DNA of 64,000 bases, taken from Nocardia yamanashiensis NBRC 100130 (lineage in GTDB: Bacteria; Actinomycetota; Actinomycetes; Mycobacteriales; Mycobacteriaceae). The notes under the pieces are model-generated. The model saw only the letters and a list, made by a program, of their open reading frames with translations. It searched no databases and had not been told where the DNA came from. How positions within the stretch are numbered: the first letter of the stretch is position 1; the number at the start of each line of letters is the position of its first letter. Positions 37,800 through 45,434 of the stretch are shown here, piece by piece. The stretch is taken from the NCBI RefSeq assembly GCF_001613325.1, contig NZ_BDCD01000008.1, positions 62,001 through 126,000 on the forward strand. Direction: 5' to 3'. The translations under genes were made by a program, and so were the position numbers.

Positions 37800-38294
37800 T
37801 CAGCCGGCGTTCGAGGTGCAGATGGTGTCGAGGACCGACAGCGGTGCGACGACTCGAGCGAGACCGAGATTGAAAAGGAGACTGGTAGGGAAGCCCAGGC
37901 CCCGGTTTCCCAAGTCCAGGGCAGCATTTTCCGCCGCAGTGGCGGTTGGGCCACGACCCGTGTAGTAGACCGGCTCCACAGCATTCGACCATGCTGTCCA
38001 GGTGTCGTATTCGACTACCGAGCCGCACTCGTTGTGGACTCGGGCGAAAACGGTGCAGCGGTCGACGGTGCACCCGGCGAGAGCAGCGGCGTCCGCGGCG
38101 GCCTGCGACGGATAGTCCACCGCCACAACAACACCGGTGTGGTGCTCCCACGGGGTGCCGGGGGTTTTCTGCTGGTAGATAGCGATCGCGCCATACAGAT
38201 CACCGGCCGCCTGCGCCGTCCCGCTCCCCGCGACCACCAGCGCACCCGCAATCGGAAGCACCGCGACCAGCGCGGCCCTGCCCAACAACGACAT
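37800..38294 (-). CDS. Secreted DUF4189-family protein
   Basis: The 164-residue protein starts MSLLGRAALVAVLPIAGALV, a signal peptide ending near GTAQAA. The mature part shows the DUF4189 pattern: LYGAIAIY, repeated Ala residues in QAAADAAAL, then AGCTVDRCTVFARVHNECG with conserved cysteines. The function of the family is unknown; it is common in mycobacteria and nocardiae. I chose the start at 38294 because longer starts hide the signal peptide. The 206 bases between it and the next gene (38295-38500) hold nothing recognisable. Confidence 0.85.
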   Translation of the reverse strand: MSLLGRAALVAVLPIAGALVVAGSGTAQAAGDLYGAIAIYQQKTPGTPWEHHTGVVVAVDYPSQAAADAAALAGCTVDRCTVFARVHNECGSVVEYDTWTAWSNAVEPVYYTGRGPTATAAENAALDLGNRGLGFPTSLLFNLGLARVVAPLSVLDTICTSNAG

Positions 38295-38500
38295 GAACCC
38301 AACCCCTGAGACGAACGGCACCGACCGATAGATCATTGCCGCCCTTGCACCGGGTGTCCAGCTCGCACGCAACAAATTTCGGATCATGACCGTGCGTCGT
38401 ACGCGTTGGTGCGACCGCAATTCGGGGTCATTCGGTTTTCGTCACGCGAGTCGGCGGGGATGCGGCGAGTGTTTCGGGTCGGGCCGGCCATGCCCCGGCA

Positions 38501-38875
38501 TCAGCCAGGGCAATAGGCAGTCTCGGCGGCGTTTACGAAGGCCATCGCCGAGTCGAACTCGCCCGGAGCCTCGCTGATGAGTTCGGCCAGTTTGGGCTTC
38601 GACAGGCCACTCGCGAGCAGATTGCAGACCGCATGGCCACCCTCGGAAATGGTCGGGAAATCCGAGAGGATGCCGGAAAACGCCTCAATGCCATCCCGCT
38701 GGATAAGCAGGAACCCGAAATGCGCGTCCTGTATCGGGCCGTAGTTGTGGGGTCCCGCGACCGGCTGAAGCTCTGCCGCGGGCGATGCCGAGGCGGGGAC
38801 GGCGAACAAAACGGCAGCACCCGCGGCGGCGAGCCCGGTAGCGATTTTCGAGACGAGCAAAGCGATTCCAATCAT
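38501..38875 (-). CDS. Secreted DUF732-family protein
   Basis: The 124-residue protein begins MIGIALLVSKIATGLAAAGA with a signal peptide ending around VPASASP. The mature domain matches DUF732: FGFLLIQRDGIEAF, then GGHAVCNLLASGLSKPKLAE and a C-terminal AFVNAAETAYCPG with two conserved cysteines. DUF732 proteins are exported mycobacterial/nocardial proteins of unknown function. The start was chosen at the signal peptide rather than at long upstream extensions. Confidence 0.85.
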   Translation of the reverse strand: MIGIALLVSKIATGLAAAGAAVLFAVPASASPAAELQPVAGPHNYGPIQDAHFGFLLIQRDGIEAFSGILSDFPTISEGGHAVCNLLASGLSKPKLAELISEAPGEFDSAMAFVNAAETAYCPG

Positions 38876-38958
38876 GGGACAACTGCGCGACCTGATGGCC
38901 GCCACGACGATCGTAAATGAGGTCGCCGAACTCCGCCGGACGCCAATTCGCGCTACTT

Positions 38959-38975
38959 CACGTGGATCCCACGTG
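38959..38975. promoter_or_regulatory. Perfect 17-bp palindrome in intergenic region
   Basis: CACGTGG and CCACGTG form perfect 7-bp arms around ATC. It lies 84 bp upstream of the DUF732 start and about 180 bp before the next plus-strand gene, in an otherwise empty interval (38876-39157). It could be a regulator binding site; no adjacent regulator gene is present. Confidence 0.5.
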
Positions 38976-39157
38976 GTGGGTATCGACAGCCAGAGTGCTG
39001 CGATGACCGCTTGAACCCGCTGGCATGAGCGCATACTGAACCGACCCGAGTTCACCTGGGTCTGTTCATTTTTCGCGGGTCCATACTGGACGGGTCGCCC
39101 GGCGCGGTATGCGGCAGTTCCGGACGTTTGGAAATGAGCGGGGCTAGGGTCGATCAC

Positions 39158-39394
39158 ATGGGCCTTCTCCTGACGCTCGTTGCGCTGGCCGCAGTGCTGA
39201 TGGGGTGCTGGTGGATGTTCCGGAATATCCGCCGTCGGCAGCGACGTGGCGAGCTGACCAACGCGCCACCGCGGACGTACGGGGATCTGATGCTCCCGGG
39301 GTACGACCTGACCGAGAGTCGGGCCGCCGAGAACTACATCGAACAGATCGACAAGGAGGACCGGCCTCCAGGGTTTCGGCTCAGAGACAAGTGA
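39158..39394 (+). CDS. Small single-pass membrane protein
   Basis: The 78-residue protein begins with a hydrophobic anchor MGLLLTLVALAAVLMGCWWM, then a basic stretch (RNIRRRQRRGE) and an acidic tail ending PPGFRLRDK. The topology suggests a short N-terminal membrane anchor with a cytosolic tail. The family is not recognised. The ATG at 39158 has AGGG nine bases upstream; an ATG at 39134 is an alternative. Confidence 0.6.
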   Translation: MGLLLTLVALAAVLMGCWWMFRNIRRRQRRGELTNAPPRTYGDLMLPGYDLTESRAAENYIEQIDKEDRPPGFRLRDK

Positions 39395-39400
39395 CCTCAC

Positions 39401-39415
39401 CCGCCTTGTAGGCGG
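39401..39415 (+). terminator. Small hairpin after the membrane-protein gene
   Basis: CCGCCT-TGT-AGGCGG forms a 6-bp stem seven bases after the stop, followed by CATTTG. It is a weak terminator candidate. Confidence 0.4.
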
Positions 39416-39509
39416 CATTTGAGTGCGGTTCTGGATTGACACATGCATTCGCAGCAGATGATCTTGTACGAAGGCTTGTCGATCCATCCGCGTGTCCCTG
39501 GGGAGAACC

Positions 39510-40058
39510 ATGACGATGTCCGCCGATCTCCACGGCGCTGTGCGGATCGCTCGTATTGCAGCGGAGTTCGATTGGACCTGGACGAGGCGAGATGTTCGCC
39601 GCCTCTGCGAGGTCACCGGCTGGCGCGAGGTGAGCCGCAGCGATCTGCTGGTGTCGTTGGAGACCGACCTCGATGTCCCCGAACCGGTCTCGTATGTCTT
39701 CACCGGTCTGCATCGCGTTCCCGCGCTGAGGAAAGCCGGTCAGGATATCGAGTTCATCTCCGCCTATGTCGCGACCAGCCCCGTGGGGGCGCAACCACCT
39801 GCTGATGCTGAAGTGGCAGAACACTATTCGAGAGTTCGCGATTCACTTGCTGCTGGACTCGGCTCGCCGACATGGCACACGAGCGGACTGGAGATCGAGA
39901 CCGCCTGGGAACTACCTCAGGTCGTGATCAGCCTGACGCCCCTGACCGGGGCGGTCAATCTGGTGTTCAACGGTCCGCTGTATCAACGGTGGCTGGACCA
40001 GCTTCGGGACGATCAGGATGAGGAAGATCAGAACGGGTGGGACGAGGACGACGAGTAG
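39510..40058 (+). CDS. DUF6301-type protein
   Basis: The 182-residue protein starts at an ATG with GGGGAG upstream. It contains ARIAAEFDWTWTRRDVRRLC and EVTGWREVSRSDLLVSLETD, which resemble the DUF6301 family I know from Nocardia. The tail is very acidic (DDQDEEDQNGWDEDDE). The function is unknown. The alpha/beta small-protein character and the neighbouring unknown genes fit an immunity-type accessory locus, but no toxin gene is visible. Confidence 0.65.
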   Translation: MTMSADLHGAVRIARIAAEFDWTWTRRDVRRLCEVTGWREVSRSDLLVSLETDLDVPEPVSYVFTGLHRVPALRKAGQDIEFISAYVATSPVGAQPPADAEVAEHYSRVRDSLAAGLGSPTWHTSGLEIETAWELPQVVISLTPLTGAVNLVFNGPLYQRWLDQLRDDQDEEDQNGWDEDDE

Positions 40059-40140
40059 AGCCGCCAGCTGGACACCCTCCATTCGGCAGAATAGTGCGTT
40101 TGATGGGTGAAACTGGCTGCGCTGTTGTCATAGGAGAGGT

Positions 40141-40506
40141 TTGCGGGTCGAGGAGTTCAGTGACGGGATGGTCGACATCAGTGGTGCCGCTTCGGAATTC
40201 GTGGAGCTTGCTGCCGTGGTGGTCAGGGGGGAGGGGAGAGTCGAGACCGAGGAGCTTGTTGCTGTCGAGGTTCGTTCGGATGCTGGTCCAGGGGTTCTGA
40301 TCAGGGTCGATGAGTCGCGGCGGGTGTTGGTGGTGGTGGGCGATCGGGAAAGTCGTGTGCTGCTGGCGGAGGACCTTCGTGAGGTGGGGGCCATGACCGT
40401 GGGCGGACACCAGCACATCGAGTACTTCCCGCAGTTCGGCTACCTGCGGGAAGGCTCGGCCCCCTTAGTGCTCAACAGCCCGCATGGGGGAATGCCGCGT
40501 TCGTAG
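40141..40506 (+). CDS. Hypothetical protein, immunity-like in size
   Basis: The 121-residue protein is rich in Val and Glu, with alternating beta-strand-like segments (VELAAVVVRGEG, VLIRVDESRRVLVVV). It ends GGHQHIEYFPQFGYLREGSA. I do not recognise the family. AGGAGAGG lies directly before the TTG at 40141; the ATG at 40168 is an alternative start. It follows the DUF6301 gene by 82 bases and overlaps the convergent gene by 42 bases. Confidence 0.55.
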   Translation: MRVEEFSDGMVDISGAASEFVELAAVVVRGEGRVETEELVAVEVRSDAGPGVLIRVDESRRVLVVVGDRESRVLLAEDLREVGAMTVGGHQHIEYFPQFGYLREGSAPLVLNSPHGGMPRS

Positions 40507-40983
40507 CTCCGACCCTCGAACATGGCAGTAGACGCGGACGAGCACGGTGTCGTCCGGTAAGGAATCCAGGTAGTTTTCGATGTCGGTGGGTGGGGGCGGG
40601 GGGTTGGATTCGTTGTCCTTATAGCGGTGGGTGCCGTTCGGCTCGATCCACCATCCGTCGAGGGTGAGGATGTCGGGGTGGGAGAGGTTGTGGGTGGGGA
40701 TGTTGAGGAGGGACTTGGGGCCGCCTGCGCATTCTCGGGGGGTGGGGATCAGGGTGATGCCGAATTGGTTGGGGGCGTCGTGGATCAGGCGGGGGTCGTT
40801 TTCGTGGCCGGGGCGGACGTAGAAGCCGGCTGCTGGTTCGGCGGGGCGGGTTTGCCAGGTGGTCCACATGTTTTGGTGGGGGAAGCCTTGGTGGCGGTCG
40901 AAAGGGGCCAGGGCTTGGGCGATCGCGGTTTTCAGGTCGGCGAGTGCGTCGGGTGGTAGGCAGATCGTCACCCAGGGTTGCAT
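40465..40983 (-). CDS. Hypothetical protein
   Basis: The 172-residue protein begins MQPWVTICLPPDALADLKTA with AAGGA seven bases upstream of the ATG. It has aromatic and His-rich segments (QNMWTTWQTRP, LTLDGWWIEPNGTHRY) and an acidic stretch near the end (IENYLDSLPDDTVLV). There is no signal peptide or membrane segment. I do not recognise it. Its 3' end overlaps the convergent upstream gene by 42 bases. Confidence 0.6.
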   Translation of the reverse strand: MQPWVTICLPPDALADLKTAIAQALAPFDRHQGFPHQNMWTTWQTRPAEPAAGFYVRPGHENDPRLIHDAPNQFGITLIPTPRECAGGPKSLLNIPTHNLSHPDILTLDGWWIEPNGTHRYKDNESNPPPPPTDIENYLDSLPDDTVLVRVYCHVRGSELRTRHSPMRAVEH

Positions 40984-41083
40984 CGAATATCCTTCCGGCC
41001 GATCCTGTTCCGCGCGGACCGGCGCAGACCGGATGGTTCGTATAGCCTCCTGCTGGTTCGATTATGCAGCGAGGGTTTGGGTA

Positions 41084-41611
41084 GTGGAGATGGCGAGTAG
41101 CGACGTCGAATTGGCGGCTCGGTGGTGGCAGTGGGCTATGTCCGTGCCGAATGCCAAGAATCCGGTGGTGGACGAGACGGGGGAGTTCGCCGCGATCGAT
41201 CAGCCGGCGGATGTGTGGTTTCTGGCGGGGACTTTCGGTGGGCGGGCCGAGCGGCGGTGCACGGTGCCGCATGGGCGGCCGATTTTCTTTCCGGCATTCA
41301 ATATGTTCCAGAAGGTTCCGGACGGATTCTTCGCGCGGGGCGAAGTGCCGGTTGCGCCCGCGGCTACCGGTCATGCCGCTCTCAACGGCGTTTCGCTGCC
41401 CGTGCGAGTGGTGAACAACAGCAAGGCATTTCGGGTCACGGCGGCGGCAGGCGGACCCTTCGGTGAAGCCGGGCGGTTCAAGGCCAAGGCCTGGGGGCTT
41501 TGGGTCCGCCTCGATGACCTCGCCCCGGGCGATTACGTCCTCACCTTCGGTGGCGAGTACGAGCCCGGCGGCTTCTGGGTCGAAGTCACCTACCAGTTGG
41601 AGATCCGTTAG
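41084..41611 (+). CDS. Conserved-looking hypothetical protein
   Basis: The 175-residue protein has LAARWWQWAMSVPNAKNPV near the N-terminus, VWFLAGTFGGRAERRCTVPH, and a beta-rich C-terminal half ending PGGFWVEVTYQLEIR. It has no signal peptide. I do not recognise the family. I chose the GTG at 41084, with GAGGG upstream; the ATG at 41090 gives almost the same protein. Its stop overlaps that of the convergent amidase gene. Confidence 0.65.
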   Translation: MEMASSDVELAARWWQWAMSVPNAKNPVVDETGEFAAIDQPADVWFLAGTFGGRAERRCTVPHGRPIFFPAFNMFQKVPDGFFARGEVPVAPAATGHAALNGVSLPVRVVNNSKAFRVTAAAGGPFGEAGRFKAKAWGLWVRLDDLAPGDYVLTFGGEYEPGGFWVEVTYQLEIR

Positions 41612-43098
41612 CCCGCAACCGCTCCGGGGCCCTGACGGCCGGAATCGACGGTCGGGGTTCGAAAGCCGCCGATCCGCTGTTCGAGCAGTTCGGCCAGACG
41701 CAATGGGGTGCGGTCTTCGAACATCGGGCCGATGAGCTGGACGCCCACCGGCAAACCTTCGGGAGACGAACCGGTGGGGATGGCGGTGCTGGGCAGGCCG
41801 GGCATGGTGGCAAGGCCCGCCCAGACGAGCTGGTCGAAGTACGGGTAGTCGTTGCCGTCGATGGTGATTCGGCGTTCCGGCAGGTTGGGGTCGTGATCGT
41901 GCGGGAAGGCGGGGGTGGGGGTGATCGGGCAGAGGACGGCGTCGAATTCGGTGAACAGGCGCCGCCAGGCGTGGCGGTGGAGTTCGCGGCGGTTGGCGGC
42001 TTCCAGCCAGTCGCGGTGGGTGAGGACCATGCCCCGCACCAGTGCGGCGCCGAGACTTTGGTCCGCCGGGTTCAAGGCGGCGGCCTGGGCTTGCAGTTGC
42101 TCGTAGGCGTCGACGGGGAAGCGGGCGGAGTTGCCGGAGAAGAGGAAGAGTCGGTAAAGCGCTGCGGCTTCGGCCAAGTCGGGCAGGTGGGGGCTGTGTC
42201 GTTCGACGCGGGCGCCGCTGTCGGCGAGCGCGTCGGCGACACGGTTCACGGCTGTCCGCACCGCGGATCCGGTGGGGATGAACGGGTGGTCTTCGATGAC
42301 CAGGACTCGGAAATCGGAGAGCCGTTCGTGGCGGGCGGGCGGGAGCGTCACCCGGTACGCCATGCCGTGGGTCAGCGGGTCCGGTCCGGCCATGACGTCG
42401 AGCAGGAGGGTGAGATCGCGCGCGGTACGCGCCATCGGGCCGACGACGGCCAGGTCGAGATCGGTGGGAAGAGCCGGAGCGGGCGGCGCGACCATGCCGC
42501 GCGTGGCAGCCAGCCCGACCGTCGGTTTGTGCGCGTAGATCCCGCAGAAATGAGCGGGCGTGCGAAGCGAACCCGCGAGATCCGAGCCGATGGACAGCGC
42601 ACCGAACCCGGATGCCAAGGCCGCCGCCGACCCGCCAGATGACCCGCCCGAGGTACGAGCGTGATCCCACGGGTTGTTGGTGACGCCGTAGATCTCGTTG
42701 AAGCTCTGGATATCCTGCAGCCCCAACGGCACATTCGTCTTGCCGAGGATCACCGCACCGGCCGCCTTCAACCGCGACACCTGCACCGCGTCCTGCTCCG
42801 GCACGAAGTCCCGATGCTCCGGCATGCCCCAGGTCGTAGGCAGCCCGGCCATGTTGTACGACTCCTTGACCGTCACCGGAATACCGAGCAGCGGCCGATC
42901 CTCACCCCGCGCCAGCGCCGCATCGGCCTCCCGCGCCGCCGCTCGCGCCCGATCGAAGTCCGGCACACAGATCGCATTGATCTCCTTGTCCTCGCGCTCG
43001 ATGCGGGCGATCGCCTCGTCGGTCAACTCCACCGACGTCACCGCACCCGCACGCAAAGCAGTCGAAAGTTCCTCGGCCGAATCAAAGCTGCGTTCCAT
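41608..43098 (-). CDS. Amidase signature family enzyme
   Basis: The 496-residue protein carries the amidase-signature triad: Lys78 in PVTVKES, cis-Ser153 in SGGSSGGSAAALASG, and nucleophile Ser177 in GSDLAGSLRTP. The 24-residue spacing between the two serines is standard for the family. These enzymes hydrolyse amides; the substrate is not evident. The start at 43098 gives MERSFDSAEEL, normal for the family. It is separated by a strong hairpin from the DUF4870 gene, so it likely has its own promoter, and it is not clearly part of the nearby allophanate hydrolase operon. Confidence 0.92.
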   Translation of the reverse strand: MERSFDSAEELSTALRAGAVTSVELTDEAIARIEREDKEINAICVPDFDRARAAAREADAALARGEDRPLLGIPVTVKESYNMAGLPTTWGMPEHRDFVPEQDAVQVSRLKAAGAVILGKTNVPLGLQDIQSFNEIYGVTNNPWDHARTSGGSSGGSAAALASGFGALSIGSDLAGSLRTPAHFCGIYAHKPTVGLAATRGMVAPPAPALPTDLDLAVVGPMARTARDLTLLLDVMAGPDPLTHGMAYRVTLPPARHERLSDFRVLVIEDHPFIPTGSAVRTAVNRVADALADSGARVERHSPHLPDLAEAAALYRLFLFSGNSARFPVDAYEQLQAQAAALNPADQSLGAALVRGMVLTHRDWLEAANRRELHRHAWRRLFTEFDAVLCPITPTPAFPHDHDPNLPERRITIDGNDYPYFDQLVWAGLATMPGLPSTAIPTGSSPEGLPVGVQLIGPMFEDRTPLRLAELLEQRIGGFRTPTVDSGRQGPGAVAG

Positions 43099-43182
43099 GA
43101 ATTCGACGGTATTAGGTCCCCGACCAGGGCATAAAATGCAATTTTGCACAATGGGCCGCGGCGCGACAGCCGACGTGAACGA

Positions 43183-43218
43183 CCCACGGCCCGAGCGAAA
43201 CTCGGGCCGTGGGTTTTT
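43183..43218. terminator. Strong hairpin terminator with T run
   Basis: Perfect 13-bp arms CCCACGGCCCGAG (43183-43195) and CTCGGGCCGTGGG (43201-43213) surround a CGAAA loop, followed by TTTTT on the plus strand. It lies 12 bases beyond the stop of the minus-strand DUF4870 gene and presumably ends that transcript. Confidence 0.85.
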
Positions 43219-43229
43219 CGAGTGTGTGG

Positions 43230-43628
43230 TTACTTGACCGAGTCGGCCAGCTGATCGGCATAGGGGGCGATGAACTTTCCGACGATGGGAAGCGGGGCGC
43301 GGACACCGCCGGTGTTGTTGGCCTGCACCATCGCCATGATCCAGACGACGAGGGTCAGGAGCCCGAGGACGAGTCCGGCGAGGCTGAAGATGATCCCGAG
43401 GGCGCCGAGGAAGGACCCCAGGATGCTCAGGACGATATTCAGCACCGACACGGCGCCGAAGAACACAACCGATTGCGCGGCGTGGAATTTCACGTCCGGG
43501 TCGTTCTTGCCGATGAACAAGAAGATGATGCCGGTGACCCAGCCGAAGGCATAGGACAGAATGGCGCTCGTCTTCTTGTTCAAACCGGTGGACTGCGGGT
43601 GGTCGGCGGGAGGCTGAGAAAATGTCAT
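43230..43628 (-). CDS. DUF4870-family small membrane protein
   Basis: The 132-residue protein has a polar N-terminus (SQPPADHPQSTGLNKKTSA) and three hydrophobic segments at about residues 22-42, 54-80 and 82-105. It shows the DUF4870 signature: SYAFGWVTGIIFLFIGKNDP, VKFHAAQSVVFFGAV and VVWIMAMVQAN. The family is a widespread set of small membrane proteins of unknown function. The start at 43628 fits the family length. Confidence 0.88.
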   Translation of the reverse strand: MTFSQPPADHPQSTGLNKKTSAILSYAFGWVTGIIFLFIGKNDPDVKFHAAQSVVFFGAVSVLNIVLSILGSFLGALGIIFSLAGLVLGLLTLVVWIMAMVQANNTGGVRAPLPIVGKFIAPYADQLADSVK

Positions 43629-43712
43629 GCCGTAAGTAGACGTCGGCACCCGCCCCCTACCGATCCCAACTTTCGGGCGAACACGCAGGTCGCGGGCGAT
43701 CACCCGAAACCG

Positions 43713-45329
43713 TCAGCCGACCGCGCCCGCAGCTAGTGCGGCCCGCCAGCCACCGTATTCGCTTATGTCCTTGGCGGATTGGGCGGCCGCGCCGGCGCAG
43801 CTGAAGCCGATGTGCCAAGTGTGGTCGGCGAGTTCGATGCTGCCGAGTTGCATGGGGGAGGGGAGTGAGGCGAGGAAGTGGCCCAGGGCGGCGGGGGAGA
43901 GGAGCCAGCGTTCCCCGGCAATGGGGACGCCGGATTCGCCTTCGGGGACACGGGTTACGGCGGGTTTGGGTGGGGTGGTGTCGAGAGCTGCCAGGCGGTA
44001 GTGGGGGCTGGTTCGGACCGGGCCGGACCAGCGGGCCCCGAGGGTGATGAGCTGGTGTTCGAGGGGTTGGCCGCGCAGGTGGGCGCCGAAGACGATGAGT
44101 TCTTGGGGGTCACACACTTCGAGTGGCCAGGCGGGTTCGGCGCCGGGGGTGCCGGTGATGAGGGCGGCTACGTCGTAGGCGACCGCGTCTTCGAAGGCGC
44201 GGGCCAGGACGGTGACGCCGAAGTGGGCGTCCTCGACCTGCCCGGCGGGGACAGCCACGGCGCAGAGGTCGAAGAGGTTGCAGAAGTTGGTGTAGGTACC
44301 GAGTTTCGAGTTTTCGCCGATGGGGTCGGCGGCGATTTCAGCGATGGTCGGATGGCCGGGGACGGTGGGGGTGAGCAGGACGTCGGCGCCCGCCAGAGCG
44401 GACATGGCGGCGCTGCGCAGGCGGTCGAGTTCGGCTTGGTCGGACACCAAGCGATGGGCGGGAACGTCACGGGCAGCGCTGATGATCGCGCCGACGGTGG
44501 GGTCCACGGCATCGGGATGCGAATCCACGAATTCACCCACGGCAGAGTATCTTTCGGCCACCAGGGCCCCATCGTAAAGGAGCCGGGCGGCGGCCAGGAA
44601 CGGCGCCGGATCGATCTCCACGATGCGCGCCCCGGCCTCCCGCAGCTCGGCGACGGTGCGATCGAATGCACTGCGCCACTGCGGATCCAGATCCGGGAGC
44701 GAGTCGAAGATCGCGACCACCGGATTCGGCGGCGCCGCCAGTCGGACATCCGCGGGGAAGGGCCGGGCGGCCGCGCCGGCGGCCATTGCCGCCATGGCCC
44801 GGTTCGCCGTCCCGAGATCGGCGGCGAAGATGGTCACGCAGTCGTAGGAGCGGCAGGCGGGCACCACGCCGTCGGTGGATACCACCCCGAGCGTGGGTTT
44901 GATGCCGACGATGCCGTGCAGAGCGGCCGGAACCCGCCCCGAGCCGGCGGTATCGGTGCCGATGGCAAAATCCACCTCACCGCTCGCCACGGCCACGGCG
45001 GAACCCGAACTCGAACCGCCGGAGACGTACCCGGGCCGAACGGCGTTCTCCACCACGCCGTACGGGGAACGAGTGCCGACCAACCCGGTGGCGAACTGGT
45101 CCAGGTTCGTCTTGCCCGCCACCACCGCACCGGCGGCACGCAGCGCCGCGACGGCTGCCGCGTCTTGCACCGGCGTGTAAGCGAATTCGGGGCATCCCGC
45201 CGTGGTCGGGAGGCCCGCGACGTCCACATTGTCCTTGACCGCGAGACGCAGACCGGCGAGCGGTCCGGTGGCGCCGGCGGTTTCGGCGCTGATCTCGCTG
45301 TCGGAGCGGCGGTGGATCCACACTGTCAT
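43713..45329 (-). CDS. atzF: Allophanate hydrolase
   Basis: The 538-residue enzyme has an amidase-signature domain (about residues 1-420) with Lys32 in AVKDN, Ser106 in GGSSSGSAVAV and nucleophile Ser130 in GTDTAGSGR. A C-terminal allophanate-hydrolase domain follows (about residues 425-535; FGAHLRGQPLEHQL, SCAGAAAQSAKDISEYGGWR). It converts allophanate to ammonia and carbon dioxide, the last step of guanidine or urea breakdown through a carboxylase. It is the last gene of the operon running leftward from 50640, 105 bases after the carboxyltransferase gene. Confidence 0.93.
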   Translation of the reverse strand: MTVWIHRRSDSEISAETAGATGPLAGLRLAVKDNVDVAGLPTTAGCPEFAYTPVQDAAAVAALRAAGAVVAGKTNLDQFATGLVGTRSPYGVVENAVRPGYVSGGSSSGSAVAVASGEVDFAIGTDTAGSGRVPAALHGIVGIKPTLGVVSTDGVVPACRSYDCVTIFAADLGTANRAMAAMAAGAAARPFPADVRLAAPPNPVVAIFDSLPDLDPQWRSAFDRTVAELREAGARIVEIDPAPFLAAARLLYDGALVAERYSAVGEFVDSHPDAVDPTVGAIISAARDVPAHRLVSDQAELDRLRSAAMSALAGADVLLTPTVPGHPTIAEIAADPIGENSKLGTYTNFCNLFDLCAVAVPAGQVEDAHFGVTVLARAFEDAVAYDVAALITGTPGAEPAWPLEVCDPQELIVFGAHLRGQPLEHQLITLGARWSGPVRTSPHYRLAALDTTPPKPAVTRVPEGESGVPIAGERWLLSPAALGHFLASLPSPMQLGSIELADHTWHIGFSCAGAAAQSAKDISEYGGWRAALAAGAVG

Positions 45330-45396
45330 GTGCGTGCCCTTCGGTATTCGGCCCCGGTGCGCCGTTTCCGGCGCGGGCGGCGGGGCGATGGTCGGT

Positions 45397-45411
45397 GGAG
45401 ACGTCGTCTCC
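45397..45411. promoter_or_regulatory. Perfect palindrome between carboxyltransferase and atzF
   Basis: GGAGACG-T-CGTCTCC lies in the 105-base gap before atzF. It could be an internal regulatory site or an mRNA hairpin; nothing further identifies it. Confidence 0.4.
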
Positions 45412-45434
45412 GATGCGGTGTACGGGACGAGCCC

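Noticed and set aside
40619..42670. A 683-codon minus-strand frame overlapping the amidase and hypothetical genes
   Set aside because: It shifts frame relative to the amidase, whose catalytic triad is in the other frame, and is Arg/Pro-rich.
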